A DNA stretch of 64,000 bases from Anaerosalibacter sp. Marseille-P3206. Lineage in GTDB: Bacteria > Bacillota > Clostridia > Tissierellales > Sporanaerobacteraceae. Under the pieces are notes generated by a model. The model was not told where the DNA came from. It did not search any database and was given only the letters and a program-made list of their open reading frames with translations. The number at the start of each line of letters is the position of its first letter. Position 1 is the stretch's first letter. Positions 54,107 to 62,836 of the stretch are shown here, piece by piece. The stretch spans positions 1,798,001-1,862,000 of the forward strand of contig NZ_FUHM01000002.1 of the NCBI RefSeq assembly GCF_900155565.1, given 5' to 3'. The translations under genes and the position numbers were made by a program.

Positions 54107-54745
54107 ATGCAATACTTCTCACAGATAAAAGGAATTAGAGAAACAGAAAAAGGAACAGATCTAATAGTTCATGTTCCTGGAGAGCAGATACAGAAAGAAA
54201 TTGTCAGATATAGAAATGGATCCGTAATAAATAGTGAAATAAGAATAGATGATAACAGAACTATTACAGCGGACCAAAGAAAGAAAATATACGCAACAAT
54301 AAAAGACATAGCGAACTATCTTGGAGATTGGCCTGAATACTACAAAGAGTTTTTAAAGTTCAATTTCTGTATGGAAAAAGGAATAGATTATTTTTCATTA
54401 TCAGATTGTAGCATAGAAGTCGCAAGGGATTTTATTACATACCTTATAGACTTTATACTAGCCAATGATATACCACTTACAGACGAAGCACTCAAGAGGA
54501 CAGATGATATAGACAGATACCTATGGTCATGTATCAAGTACAAAAGATGTGCAATATGCGGAAGAAAAGGAGAAACACATCATTGGGATGCAATAGGCAT
54601 GGGGAACGATAGGAGAACATTGGACGATAGCTTGAAAAGAAAGATACAACTATGCAGAATTCACCATACAGAGATACGCAAAATAGGGAAGGAAAGCTTT
54701 GGGAAAAAATATCACGTTTACGGTGTTATATACAAGGAGGAATGA
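54107..54745 (+). CDS. HNH-type phage nuclease (HNHc_6)
   Basis: 212 residues. A C-terminal HNH motif: CAICGRKGETHHWDAIGMGN, then LCRIHHTEIRKIGKESFGKK. The N-terminal part is unique to phage putative HNHc nucleases found before the late activator. Ends four bases before the next gene. Confidence 0.88.
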   Translation: MQYFSQIKGIRETEKGTDLIVHVPGEQIQKEIVRYRNGSVINSEIRIDDNRTITADQRKKIYATIKDIANYLGDWPEYYKEFLKFNFCMEKGIDYFSLSDCSIEVARDFITYLIDFILANDIPLTDEALKRTDDIDRYLWSCIKYKRCAICGRKGETHHWDAIGMGNDRRTLDDSLKRKIQLCRIHHTEIRKIGKESFGKKYHVYGVIYKEE

Positions 54746-54748
54746 CAG

Positions 54749-55207
54749 ATGAAAATAAAAGATAAATATTACAAAGAAACCGAATACTTATTATACAGCT
54801 ATAAGATGTTTAAAATATCTATAGAGAATATGAAAAACGAGATAAAATACTTAGAAAATGAAGAAGATGGAATGACAGGAATAAGCTATGATGGTATTAG
54901 TACAAGCCCAACTCATAAACTTAGTAGTATAACAGAAGATACAGCACTAGCTAAAAGTGAAAAAATAGATTACTTAGAGCATAGCATTAGAAGAATAGAA
55001 AGCACACTAGAAGGAATAGACAGGGCATTAGAAGGATTATCAGATATAGAAAGAGATGTAGTGACAGAAAGATATATAGAAGGCCTTCAATGGTGGCAAG
55101 TAGGGTATAAAGTAAAGTATTCAGAAAGACATTGTAAGAGAATAAGGACAGGTGCAATAGAGAAGATGGCAATAGGAATAAATGGAGATAAAGCAATAGG
55201 GAAATAA
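54749..55207 (+). CDS. ArpU/RinA-type late transcriptional activator
   Basis: 152 residues. An N-terminal coiled part and a C-terminal sigma-region-4-like HTH (ALEGLSDIERDVVTERYIEG, then YSERHCKRIRTGAIEKMA). These proteins switch on phage packaging and head genes. Its stop codon lies within the first of two ATAATGTCCC repeats of the late control region. Confidence 0.88.
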   Translation: MKIKDKYYKETEYLLYSYKMFKISIENMKNEIKYLENEEDGMTGISYDGISTSPTHKLSSITEDTALAKSEKIDYLEHSIRRIESTLEGIDRALEGLSDIERDVVTERYIEGLQWWQVGYKVKYSERHCKRIRTGAIEKMAIGINGDKAIGK

Positions 55208-55251
55208 TGTCCCGATAATGTCCCCATTTTTGACTTTAGGTGTTATATAAT
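55204..55251 (+). promoter_or_regulatory. Late promoter with direct-repeat activator site
   Basis: ATAATGTCCC occurs at 55204-55213 and 55215-55224, 11 bases apart, i.e. on the same DNA face. TATAAT at 55246-55251 is an extended -10, but no -35 hexamer lies 17 bases upstream. This is the layout of an activator-dependent promoter, and the ArpU-type gene just before it is the obvious activator. Confidence 0.7.
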
Positions 55252-55345
55252 TAGAATTGGAAGAAATCTTAGCTAACAGGTCTTAAAAAATTAAAAAGGA
55301 TTTATCAAAAAGGCTATTACTATTTTAGATAGAATAGACCTCCTA
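55252..55345 (+). ncRNA. Predicted late leader RNA
   Basis: The stretch from the late -10 to the terminator at 55346 has no open reading frame with a ribosome site. Transcription from the late promoter would give an RNA of about 120-130 nt ending at that terminator unless it reads through. Confidence 0.4.
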
Positions 55346-55382
55346 AGAAGGGCATACCTAAGTGGACTGGGTATGTCCTTTT
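55346..55382 (+). terminator. Terminator inside the late leader
   Basis: AAGGGCATACC and GGGTATGTCCTT form an 11-bp stem (one G-T pair) around TAAGTGGACT, followed by TTTACAT. It stands between the late promoter and the first late gene. Confidence 0.75.
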
Positions 55383-55407
55383 ACATATTTAAAAGGAGGT
55401 GAAGGAA

Positions 55408-55593
55408 ATGACCATAGGAGAGATAATAAGATACAAAGATATAAACACATATAGAAAGCTAACAAAGATGTGTAGCAAGAAGATAGACAAGCCAAAGAAG
55501 GAAATAGAACTTGGAGATACAGTAGAAAATCTTATGCAGCATGATAGCTATAGGAGAGAAGGAAGAAGATTGAAACAAACCAAGTGGGGATAA
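55408..55593 (+). CDS. Small late-region phage protein
   Basis: 61 residues from ATG 55408 (AAAGGAGG eight bases before). Basic, helical; MTIGEIIRYKDINTYRKLTK. No family recognised; typical of the pre-packaging interval of clostridial phages. Confidence 0.65.
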   Translation: MTIGEIIRYKDINTYRKLTKMCSKKIDKPKKEIELGDTVENLMQHDSYRREGRRLKQTKWG

Positions 55594-55677
55594 TGAATTT
55601 AGACATATAAAAGCAGCTACCTATAAACCTTGTAAAGTGTTCCGATTTTCACGAAAGGATTAACGATAAGAGCATGT

Positions 55678-55761
55678 CTAACGGTTAGACCTTTTTAAAA
55701 GGCCATTTAGTTTTTCAACTATAGTTAAAATCATATTTATTATAGTTAGAAATTTTATCAT
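55678..55761 (-). CDS. Candidate 27-residue hydrophobic-basic peptide
   Basis: Within the 345-base gap 55594-55938, the minus strand has AAGAGGTGG, five bases, then MIKFLTIINMILTIVEKLNG followed by LLKRSNR. A short hydrophobic helix with a basic tail resembles type I toxin peptides of clostridial prophages, but a paired antitoxin RNA is not proven. A GTCTAAC/GTTAGAC palindrome (55676-55690) with a T run lies at its 3' end on the plus strand, as a terminator for an opposing RNA might. Confidence 0.4.
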   Translation of the reverse strand: MIKFLTIINMILTIVEKLNGLLKRSNR

Positions 55762-55841
55762 TAGACCACCTCTTAATCATTATTAAGGTAGCCGCTAATT
55801 TGATTTTATAGCATCAACATATATTAAACAACCAATACTTA

Positions 55842-55890
55842 TCGACATTTATCTAAGTAATTGTGTCGAATAATGTAACACGATTATAAC
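55842..55890 (+). promoter_or_regulatory. Promoter with TCGACA/TGTCGA operator for the cargo gene
   Basis: TTGTGT (55861-55866), 18 bases, TATAAC (55885-55890). TCGACA (55843-55848) and TGTCGA (55864-55869) form an inverted pair, the latter over the -35. The same TGTCGAA core occurs three times in the promoter of the integrase-side XRE gene (41844-41904). Confidence 0.55.
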
Positions 55891-55940
55891 AGGATTTTCT
55901 CTTTTCTTGTAGAAGTAGACAAGAGAAGGGAGGGAGTAAT

Positions 55941-56444
55941 GTGGATAAATATATAGTAAGCTTAGAATCAGGCTGGACAGATATTGTAGCAGCAGTTGTA
56001 GTTATTTATAGTGCAGTGCTTTCCACTATAACTTTTATAAGACAATGTATGAGAGAAAAACCAATAGGTAAATTAGAATTTGGATTTATAAATATTATAG
56101 GAATGATGCAAGGACATAAAATGGTTGAAGAAAATGAATTTGAAATAAATCCGAGCATAACATTTAACAACAAAGGTGTAAATAAAATTAAAGTAACAAA
56201 TATTGGCATAAAACTTCCAAATGACATGAATATATACTTTTTAAACAAATACGTACAAATGCCTCAAATAGTCGAGCCTGGAAATAGTTTTACTACATGG
56301 ACTGTTGGAGACAAACTGGTTGAAGAGTTAAGAAAAAATGACTATAATGGCGAGAAAACATTACGTTGCTTTGCTACAGATGCAGTAGGAAATAAATATC
56401 ATAGTAAAAAATTTAAAATTAATTTAGAACAAAAATTCAGATAA
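55941..56444 (+). CDS. Membrane-anchored prophage cargo protein (moron-like), unknown function
   Basis: 167 residues from GTG 55941 (AGGGAGGGAG site; the overlapping ATG 55939 frame stops after five codons). One membrane helix at about 12-34 is followed by a beta-rich cytoplasmic or exported domain (SITFNNKGVNKIKVTNIGIK). It has its own promoter and terminator inside the late region, the hallmark of a cargo gene expressed in the lysogen. Superinfection exclusion or a host trait are possible; none is shown. Confidence 0.75.
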   Translation: MDKYIVSLESGWTDIVAAVVVIYSAVLSTITFIRQCMREKPIGKLEFGFINIIGMMQGHKMVEENEFEINPSITFNNKGVNKIKVTNIGIKLPNDMNIYFLNKYVQMPQIVEPGNSFTTWTVGDKLVEELRKNDYNGEKTLRCFATDAVGNKYHSKKFKINLEQKFR

Positions 56445-56468
56445 GAGCCATTACCAAGGCTCTTTTTT
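56445..56468 (+). terminator. Terminator of the cargo gene
   Basis: AGAGCC and GGCTCT pair around ATTACCAA, followed by TTTTTT. Confidence 0.85.
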
Positions 56469-56492
56469 CATGGGATAAAAGGGGTGACGTAG

Positions 56493-56927
56493 ATGGCTTT
56501 AAAGAAAATATGTAGATGCGGGAGAGTAATAGATTACAATCAAACATTTTGCAACGAATGTGAAAAGATATACCAACAAGAGAGAGCTATAGCTAATAAG
56601 CACTATGATAAATATATAAGAGACAAGAAGTCCACTGCATTCTATAATAGTCCAGAGTGGAATAAAACAAGAGCATATGTATTAGGAAAGTATAAAGGGT
56701 TAGATCTTTATGCTTTTTTTATTTTAAGAGAAATTGTTTATGCTGATACAGTTCACCATATAGAAGAATTGAGGGAGAATTGGAATAAGAGAATAGATAT
56801 AAATAATTTGTTTCCTTTATCCAGTAGCAATCATAATGTTATACATGCTATGTATGAGAAGGATAAAGAAGGTACACAGAAATTATTATTTAGTTTATTG
56901 AAAAGGTGGAGGGAAGAGTATGAATAG
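56493..56927 (+). CDS. HNH endonuclease adjacent to terminase
   Basis: 144 residues. Zinc Cys pairs at the N-terminus (CRCGRVIDYNQTFCNEC), FYNSPEWNKTRAYVLGKYKG, and the HNH core VHHIEELRENWNKRIDINNL with SSNHNVIHAM. Such HNH proteins next to P27-type TerS assist cos cleavage and packaging in HK97-like phages. GGGGTGA precedes the ATG. Confidence 0.92.
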   Translation: MALKKICRCGRVIDYNQTFCNECEKIYQQERAIANKHYDKYIRDKKSTAFYNSPEWNKTRAYVLGKYKGLDLYAFFILREIVYADTVHHIEELRENWNKRIDINNLFPLSSSNHNVIHAMYEKDKEGTQKLLFSLLKRWREEYE

Positions 56928-57042
56928 GTGGTGTAACTTATGCAACTGTTGGTGCGATGATGTAGAAGAGATAACAGATGGACAACTAGGATGTGATTAT
57001 GATTGCAGTAATTGTGAAGAGAGTGAGGACATGCAGGAGTAG
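56920..57042 (+). CDS. 40-residue Cys-rich phage protein
   Basis: ATG 56920 overlaps the HNH stop by eight bases. CNLCNCWC and CDYDCSNC provide seven to eight Cys for metal binding. Function unknown. Confidence 0.6.
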   Translation: MNRWCNLCNCWCDDVEEITDGQLGCDYDCSNCEESEDMQE

Positions 57043-57136
57043 GGGGAGGTTAATAATTTTTTAGTAAAGATATGAATACCCCATCCCCACTCTCATTTTC
57101 ATGAAATTCCCGAAATGAAATCTAGGAGGTGAGGAA
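57043..57136 (+). other. Possible cos region
   Basis: The gap between the HNH and TerS genes holds ACCCCATCCCCACTCTC and the inverted repeat ATTTTCAT/ATGAAAT. In HK97-type phages with this gene order the cohesive end site is usually here. The exact site cannot be read. Confidence 0.4.
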
Positions 57137-57595
57137 ATGGCAAGACCTTGTAAATCAGTAAACGTTATATCGAAAAATTTAACTAAAGAAGAAAAAGAAA
57201 TAAGATTAAAGGCGGAGGAAAAACTAAAAGGTGGAGCTGATAAAATTTCCCCTCCAAAGCATTTAACTAAAGAACAGAAGAAAATATTTAGAAGCATAGT
57301 TAAGGAATTAAAAGAAAGTGGTATACTAGGCAATCTAGATGTATATATATTGTCAACTTGCGCAGTGGCATTAGATAGAATTAGAACTATCGAAATAATG
57401 ATAAATGAAAATCCAAAATTAATTTCAGATACAGATTTAAGACTGGCCCTCGATAAATACACTAAGGATTTTTTTAGATGCTGTAATGAGTTGTCGCTCT
57501 CTCCACAAAGTAGAGCTAAGTTTGCAAACATTAATATGCAAGCTAAAGAAGAAAAGGAAGATCCACTATTAAGAGTGTTACGTGGTGATAAGTAA
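57137..57595 (+). CDS. terS: Terminase small subunit (P27 family)
   Basis: 152 residues from ATG 57137 (AGGAGGTGAGG site). PPKHLTKEQKKIFRSIVKEL and LGNLDVYILSTCAVALDRI match the P27 family core. It binds phage DNA at cos/pac and stimulates TerL. Its stop overlaps the TerL start. Confidence 0.93.
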   Translation: MARPCKSVNVISKNLTKEEKEIRLKAEEKLKGGADKISPPKHLTKEQKKIFRSIVKELKESGILGNLDVYILSTCAVALDRIRTIEIMINENPKLISDTDLRLALDKYTKDFFRCCNELSLSPQSRAKFANINMQAKEEKEDPLLRVLRGDK

Positions 57596-59292
57596 TGATA
57601 TTACTAGATGGAGCTATGCAATACGCGCAAGATGTTGTAGAAGGCAAGGAAATCACTACATGGGAAGTAAAAACGCAGTGTAAATGGTTTTTAAATGATT
57701 ATAACAATAAACAGTACCAAGAAGATTTTAAATTCTACTTTGACGAGGATAAGTTGCAAACAATCAACGATTTGCTAAAACTTATGAATTTTGCTACTGG
57801 ATTTGTAGCAGGAAAACAAGTATTAGAGCATTTGGCACCGTTCCAATGCTTTTTTATTGCCAATATATTTGGGTGGAGATTCAAAGATAATCCAGATAAG
57901 CTTAGATATAATGATGATACTTTATTTATAGCAAGAAAAAATGCCAAGACAGCTATAATAGGCATTGTATTTATATTATTAATGTTAATATCACAACAAT
58001 ATAGTGAGTTTTATAGCATATGCTTAACCAAAGAATTGGCAGCAGAAATAAAGAAAAGTATGGAACAAATAATTAATGCAAGTCCATTGATTAAAAGTAG
58101 ATTCACAATATCTACTACTAAAACAGGAAGAATCACTTGCAACCTAACCAAATGTTTCTTTGAACCTAGGGTGAGTGAAGCGGGAAAAAACAACTCTATT
58201 CGTGCAGAAGCTTTTGTAAGTGATGAGCATGCAAACTTCACAGAGAACAGTAACTTTAGGGCTATGAAATCTGGACAAAAAAACGTATTGAATGGATTAG
58301 TATTTAGAACTACTACAGCTTATGCAATAAACAATTCTATCATGGAAGAGGATTTAGATTATATCAGAAAAGTTTACAACGGAGTAATTGATGACGAAAG
58401 ACAATTCGCTTTAATATATTATGCGGACAAAGAACATCTTTGGGACGATTATGGTATGTATCAAGCCAATCCTCTAAGAATAGAAGAAAATTATAATACA
58501 ATGAGGGAAGACAGAGCAATAGCAATAGAAAAGCCTAGTGAAAGAGAAGAGTATTTAACCAAAACATGTAACGTATTTGTCCAAGAGAATTCAGAGGAAA
58601 AATATTTAGACATAAACGAGTGGAAAAAATGCAATACTGATAAAGTTGATTTTACAGGCAAAGAAGTTGTTGTAGGGGTTGACTTGTCTATTAGTACAGA
58701 CCTTACAGCAGTTTCAATAATGTATAAAGAAGATGGGAAATATTATTTACATTCTAAAGGATTTCTGCCCTCCGCTACATTAGGTCAGCGCAGAGAAAGA
58801 ATTGATTATAGGCAATACGAAAGAGAAGGTTATTGTGAGATACATGAAGGTTTTACAATAAACTATACAAAAATAGAGGAGTATATAAGAAACATAGAAG
58901 ATAAATATAAATGCAAAATAAAATCTATAGTTTCTGACCCTTACAACGCTTTGCAGATGATGGAATCTTTAGCAGAAGATTATGAAGTAATACTTATTAA
59001 ACAAACTTATACTAACTTATCTCCACCAACAAAAGCTTTTAGAGATGATGTCTATAAAGGAAATATGGTTTACCAAAAAAACAAATTATTAGATTGGTGT
59101 GTAAGTTGTGCTACAACTCAAAAAGGTAGATCAGAAGATATTATGTTAAATAAAGAGAATAAAAATAAACAAAGAATTGACTTATTAGTAGCGAGTACAT
59201 TTTGCTATAGCCAATTATATTTAATTAACAACACTAGCATAGATATAAATAAATATGCTGAATCAGATTTTTTAGACAAGCTTTGGGGGTGA
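57595..59292 (+). CDS. terL: Terminase large subunit
   Basis: 565 residues. An N-terminal ATPase has a Walker A-like ARKNAKTAI (about 110) and Walker B with SDEHANF (about 210). The C-terminal nuclease has VGVDLSISTDLTAVSIM and the acidic triad residues after it (SIVSDPYNA). It packages DNA into the prohead. ATG 57595 shares a base with the TerS stop. Confidence 0.95.
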   Translation: MILLDGAMQYAQDVVEGKEITTWEVKTQCKWFLNDYNNKQYQEDFKFYFDEDKLQTINDLLKLMNFATGFVAGKQVLEHLAPFQCFFIANIFGWRFKDNPDKLRYNDDTLFIARKNAKTAIIGIVFILLMLISQQYSEFYSICLTKELAAEIKKSMEQIINASPLIKSRFTISTTKTGRITCNLTKCFFEPRVSEAGKNNSIRAEAFVSDEHANFTENSNFRAMKSGQKNVLNGLVFRTTTAYAINNSIMEEDLDYIRKVYNGVIDDERQFALIYYADKEHLWDDYGMYQANPLRIEENYNTMREDRAIAIEKPSEREEYLTKTCNVFVQENSEEKYLDINEWKKCNTDKVDFTGKEVVVGVDLSISTDLTAVSIMYKEDGKYYLHSKGFLPSATLGQRRERIDYRQYEREGYCEIHEGFTINYTKIEEYIRNIEDKYKCKIKSIVSDPYNALQMMESLAEDYEVILIKQTYTNLSPPTKAFRDDVYKGNMVYQKNKLLDWCVSCATTQKGRSEDIMLNKENKNKQRIDLLVASTFCYSQLYLINNTSIDINKYAESDFLDKLWG

Positions 59293-59462
59293 TTTTAATA
59301 CTTAAATACATTGAAGATATTTTCATTATAAGTGGCTTAATTTTAATAGTTATAGCTACTTTTTTATTGTCTAAAATCATAGGAACATATGTCTTGGGAA
59401 TAGTTTTGTTTGGAATAGGAATATTCCTGTCAAGACATCCTCCAAAGGAGGTGAATAAATGA
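59289..59462 (+). CDS. 57-residue membrane protein between TerL and portal
   Basis: GTG 59289 lies in the TerL stop (GTGA). Two hydrophobic helices (FIISGLILIVIATFLL and YVLGIVLFGIGIFL) precede a charged tail. It overlaps the portal start by four bases. Function unknown; small membrane proteins at this position occur in other HK97-type phages. Confidence 0.75.
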   Translation: MILILKYIEDIFIISGLILIVIATFLLSKIIGTYVLGIVLFGIGIFLSRHPPKEVNK

Positions 59463-60694
59463 TATTTAGAAGAGGATTTGAAGTAAAAAACGAATCAGAC
59501 TCAATGGATATAGCTGATGAAAGACTATTGGAATGGCTTGGAATAAAAATAGATGGAGTCAATGTAAGAGGTAAAGATGCTTTAAAAGAAGCTACAGTAT
59601 TCGCCTGTATAAGGATTTTAAGTGAAGCGGTAGCAAAGTTACCTATAAAGATTTATCAAGACCAAAATGGCATTAAAAAGGCTACTGACCATTATTTATA
59701 TTCAATATTAAAGATTAGGCCAAATTCTTTCATGAGTTCATTTAACTTCTTTACTTGCTTAGAAGCTCAAAGGAATACTCATGGCAATTCATATGCAAAT
59801 ATCGAATATAACAATAAAGGAAAAATAAAAGCAATATGGCCAATGAAATCAGAGAAGGTAGAAATATGGATTGATGATAAAGGTATTTTAAATACTAGCA
59901 ATAGATTGTGGTATGTAGTCAATTTAGATAATGGAAAACAAGTCAAATTAAGACCTGAAGAAGTTTTACACTTCAAAGGCTTTACTTTAGATGGAGTAAG
60001 CGGAATAACTCCTTTGACATATTTAAGGACATTAGTTCAGAATGGAAAATCATCAGAAGAATATATCAATAAATTCTTTCAAAATGGTATGCAAACTAAA
60101 GGCATTGTTCAATATATAGGAGATTTGGACCAAAAAGCAGAGGAGACATTCAGGAATAAGTTTGAGCAAATGAGTAGTGGTCTTAAAAACGCACATAGAA
60201 TTAGTCTATTGCCTATAGGTTACCAATTTCAGCCTATATCATTAAGTATGGCTGACGCTCAGTTTCTTGAAAATACGGAATTAACTATAAGACAAATAGC
60301 TGCCGCATTTGGAATTAAAATGCACCAATTAAACGATTTAGAAAGAGCTACTCACACAAATATTTCTGAACAACAAAGGCAATTCTATATAGACACACTA
60401 ATGGCAATTCTAACTATGTATGAACAGGAATTGACTTATAAATTACTATTAGACAGTGAATTAAACAAGGGTTATTATTGTAAATTTAACGTAGATGCAA
60501 TTACTAGAGCAGATATTAAAACAAGATACGAAGCTTATAGAATTGGAGTTCAAGGTGGATTCTTAAAGCCAAATGAAGTAAGGGCTAGAGAAGAAATGGA
60601 ATCCGCAGAAGGTGGTGACGCATTATTAGTAAATGGAAACATGGTACCTATTACAGAAGCTGGAGCTGCTTATAAAAAGAAAGGTGGTGAGTAA
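59459..60694 (+). CDS. HK97-type phage portal protein
   Basis: 411 residues from ATG 59459 (AAAGGAGG site). ATVFACIRILSEAVAKLPIK and FQNGMQTKGIVQYIG with RQIAAAFGIKMHQLND match HK97-like portals. The dodecameric ring is the DNA gate and head-tail joint. Confidence 0.96.
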   Translation: MIFRRGFEVKNESDSMDIADERLLEWLGIKIDGVNVRGKDALKEATVFACIRILSEAVAKLPIKIYQDQNGIKKATDHYLYSILKIRPNSFMSSFNFFTCLEAQRNTHGNSYANIEYNNKGKIKAIWPMKSEKVEIWIDDKGILNTSNRLWYVVNLDNGKQVKLRPEEVLHFKGFTLDGVSGITPLTYLRTLVQNGKSSEEYINKFFQNGMQTKGIVQYIGDLDQKAEETFRNKFEQMSSGLKNAHRISLLPIGYQFQPISLSMADAQFLENTELTIRQIAAAFGIKMHQLNDLERATHTNISEQQRQFYIDTLMAILTMYEQELTYKLLLDSELNKGYYCKFNVDAITRADIKTRYEAYRIGVQGGFLKPNEVRAREEMESAEGGDALLVNGNMVPITEAGAAYKKKGGE

Positions 60695-61579
60695 GTGAGT
60701 AAAGTATTAGAGTTCAAATCAAAACATAAGACTGGTGGAACTATAGAGATTAAAAATCAAACTGAAGATAAAGCAGAATTATATTTTTATGGTGATATAG
60801 TTTCTGACTGGTGGGGAGCTTGGCAGGACGAGGATCAGTATCCAGATGCAATAAAAGATTTTCTCAAAGATGTAGAAGGAAAAGACTTAGATATCTTTAT
60901 TAATTCAGGTGGCGGTTCTGTATTCGCTGGTCTAGCAATATATAATATGCTAAAAAGACACAAAGGGTACAAGACTGTATATGTAGATGGTATGGCTGCA
61001 AGCATAGCTAGTGTGATTGCATTAGCTGGAGATAAAGTTGTTATACCTTCCAATGCTTTTATGATGATTCATAAACCATGGCAATATTTGTGGGGAGGAT
61101 ATAACGCAGATGAATTTAGAAAAATGGCAAAAGATCTAGACGATATTGAAAAAGGTATAATAAATGTTTACAAAGAAAATCTCAAAGAAGGCATAGATGT
61201 TGAAACTATACAAGAATTAGTCAATGAAGAAACATGGCTAAATGGAGAAGAAGCGGCTGAATATTTTAATATTGAAGTAGGGGAAGAAAATAAAGTCGCA
61301 GCTTGTACATCAGATTGTTTCAATAGTTACAAAAATATACCTGAAGAACTTTTAGATAAACCCAGCAACAATAATAAAGATTTAGAAAAGAAATTAGACC
61401 ACATCATCAACAAAATAAACAAACTAGAAAAAAAAGAACACAAAAACGAACCAAAAAGCAACGAAAACGAACCTAAAAATGAAGAAATAGAAAAATTAAA
61501 AGAGAAACTATCATTCAAGAATAAAGGAATAGATAGTTTTTTATTTTGTCAAAAACAAGGAGGAAAGAATAATGAGTAA
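60695..61579 (+). CDS. ClpP-type prohead protease
   Basis: 294 residues from GTG 60695. A ClpP fold with oxyanion-region INSGGGSVFAGLAIYNML, the Ser in DGMAASIASVIA (about residue 109), and the His in MMIHKPW (about 130). The C-terminal 100 residues are Lys/Glu/Asn-rich and may act as internal scaffold. It matures the capsid protein. Confidence 0.94.
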   Translation: MSKVLEFKSKHKTGGTIEIKNQTEDKAELYFYGDIVSDWWGAWQDEDQYPDAIKDFLKDVEGKDLDIFINSGGGSVFAGLAIYNMLKRHKGYKTVYVDGMAASIASVIALAGDKVVIPSNAFMMIHKPWQYLWGGYNADEFRKMAKDLDDIEKGIINVYKENLKEGIDVETIQELVNEETWLNGEEAAEYFNIEVGEENKVAACTSDCFNSYKNIPEELLDKPSNNNKDLEKKLDHIINKINKLEKKEHKNEPKSNENEPKNEEIEKLKEKLSFKNKGIDSFLFCQKQGGKNNE

Positions 61580-62786
61580 AGAATTAAGGGAACTTTTAAA
61601 TCAATTAGATTTAAAAAACAAAGAAATGGGCGAACTTCTCAATAAAGAAGGAGTTACTAAGGAAGAATTAGAGAACATTTCTAATGAAATTGATGTATTG
61701 CAAGCTAAAATAGAAGCACAAAAGAAGAAAGATGATATTGACAATAGTCTTAGTGATGGTGAAGGTACTAAAATACCTACAAATGAAGAAAACGAAGTGG
61801 TTTATAATGGGGCTTTGTTTACTAGAGCAATAGCAAACTCTATATTAAGACAAAGAAATATGCCTGGGCTTGAATTTACTCCAGAAGAACAAAACAAAAT
61901 AACTGAGCATATAGGAGAAGATGGAGGGTATGCAGTTCCAGAAGATATCTCGGTTAAAATTAATAAAAGATTGAAAGATGCAACGGATTTACAAAACTTA
62001 GTTGATAGTGAAAGAGTTTATACTAGAAAAGGACAAAGAACATATGAAAAGAGAGCAGACCAAACCGCATTAGTAAACTTAGATGAGTATGGATCTATTG
62101 AAGAAACCGATCATCCTAAACTAGAAAGATTATCTTTCAACCTTCATGATTTTGCTGGAATAGTAACTATACCAAACGATTTACTTCAATTTGCTACAAG
62201 TGAATTAGAAAACTATATTATAGATTGGTTAGTAGACAAAGTAAGATTTACTAGAAACATAAAAATATTATATGGCACTGGTGAATCTACAGACTTACAA
62301 GGAATAATGACATCTAAAAAATATAAAAGTTTAACATTGCCTGAAGCAGCTACTATGAAAGACTTTAAGAAATTAAAGAATGTAGATTTGCTAAATGTAT
62401 TTAAACCAACAGCTAAATGGATTGTTAATCAAGATGGTTTTAACTATTTAGATTCATTAGAGGACAAGCAAGGTAGACCATACTTACAACCTAATCCAAA
62501 AGATGCAACACAATATGTATTTTTAGGGTTGCCAGTTGTAGAATTACCTAACACTGTATTAAAAACTACTGAAACCGATATACCTATAATTTTAGGAGAT
62601 TTAAAAGAAGCCTATAAATACTTCTATGATGATGATTATCAACTGTTGACTACAAACATTGGAGCTGGAGCATTTGAAACAAACACTACTAAAACTAGAC
62701 TTATCACTAAATTAGACGGAACTGAAAAAGATAAAGATGCTATATTGATAGCTAAAATACCAATAGCAGCAGTTCCACAGGCATAA
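61572..62786 (+). CDS. HK97-type major capsid protein
   Basis: 404 residues. A helical N-terminal delta domain (about 1-70) precedes the HK97 fold (VPEDISVKINKRLKDATDLQ, FAGIVTIPNDLLQFATSELE, YDDDYQLLTTNIGAGAFETN). The prohead protease probably removes the delta domain. It overlaps the protease gene by eight bases. Confidence 0.96.
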   Translation: MSKELRELLNQLDLKNKEMGELLNKEGVTKEELENISNEIDVLQAKIEAQKKKDDIDNSLSDGEGTKIPTNEENEVVYNGALFTRAIANSILRQRNMPGLEFTPEEQNKITEHIGEDGGYAVPEDISVKINKRLKDATDLQNLVDSERVYTRKGQRTYEKRADQTALVNLDEYGSIEETDHPKLERLSFNLHDFAGIVTIPNDLLQFATSELENYIIDWLVDKVRFTRNIKILYGTGESTDLQGIMTSKKYKSLTLPEAATMKDFKKLKNVDLLNVFKPTAKWIVNQDGFNYLDSLEDKQGRPYLQPNPKDATQYVFLGLPVVELPNTVLKTTETDIPIILGDLKEAYKYFYDDDYQLLTTNIGAGAFETNTTKTRLITKLDGTEKDKDAILIAKIPIAAVPQA

Positions 62787-62809
62787 GAGAGGGATAAACC
62801 CTCTCTCTT
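62785..62809 (+). terminator. Hairpin after the capsid gene
   Basis: AGAGAGGG ATAAA CCCTCTCT with no T tract. More likely an mRNA stabiliser or attenuating hairpin that sets the capsid-to-connector ratio than a full terminator. Confidence 0.6.
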
Positions 62810-62836
62810 AAATAATAAAGAGAGGATGAATTTAAT

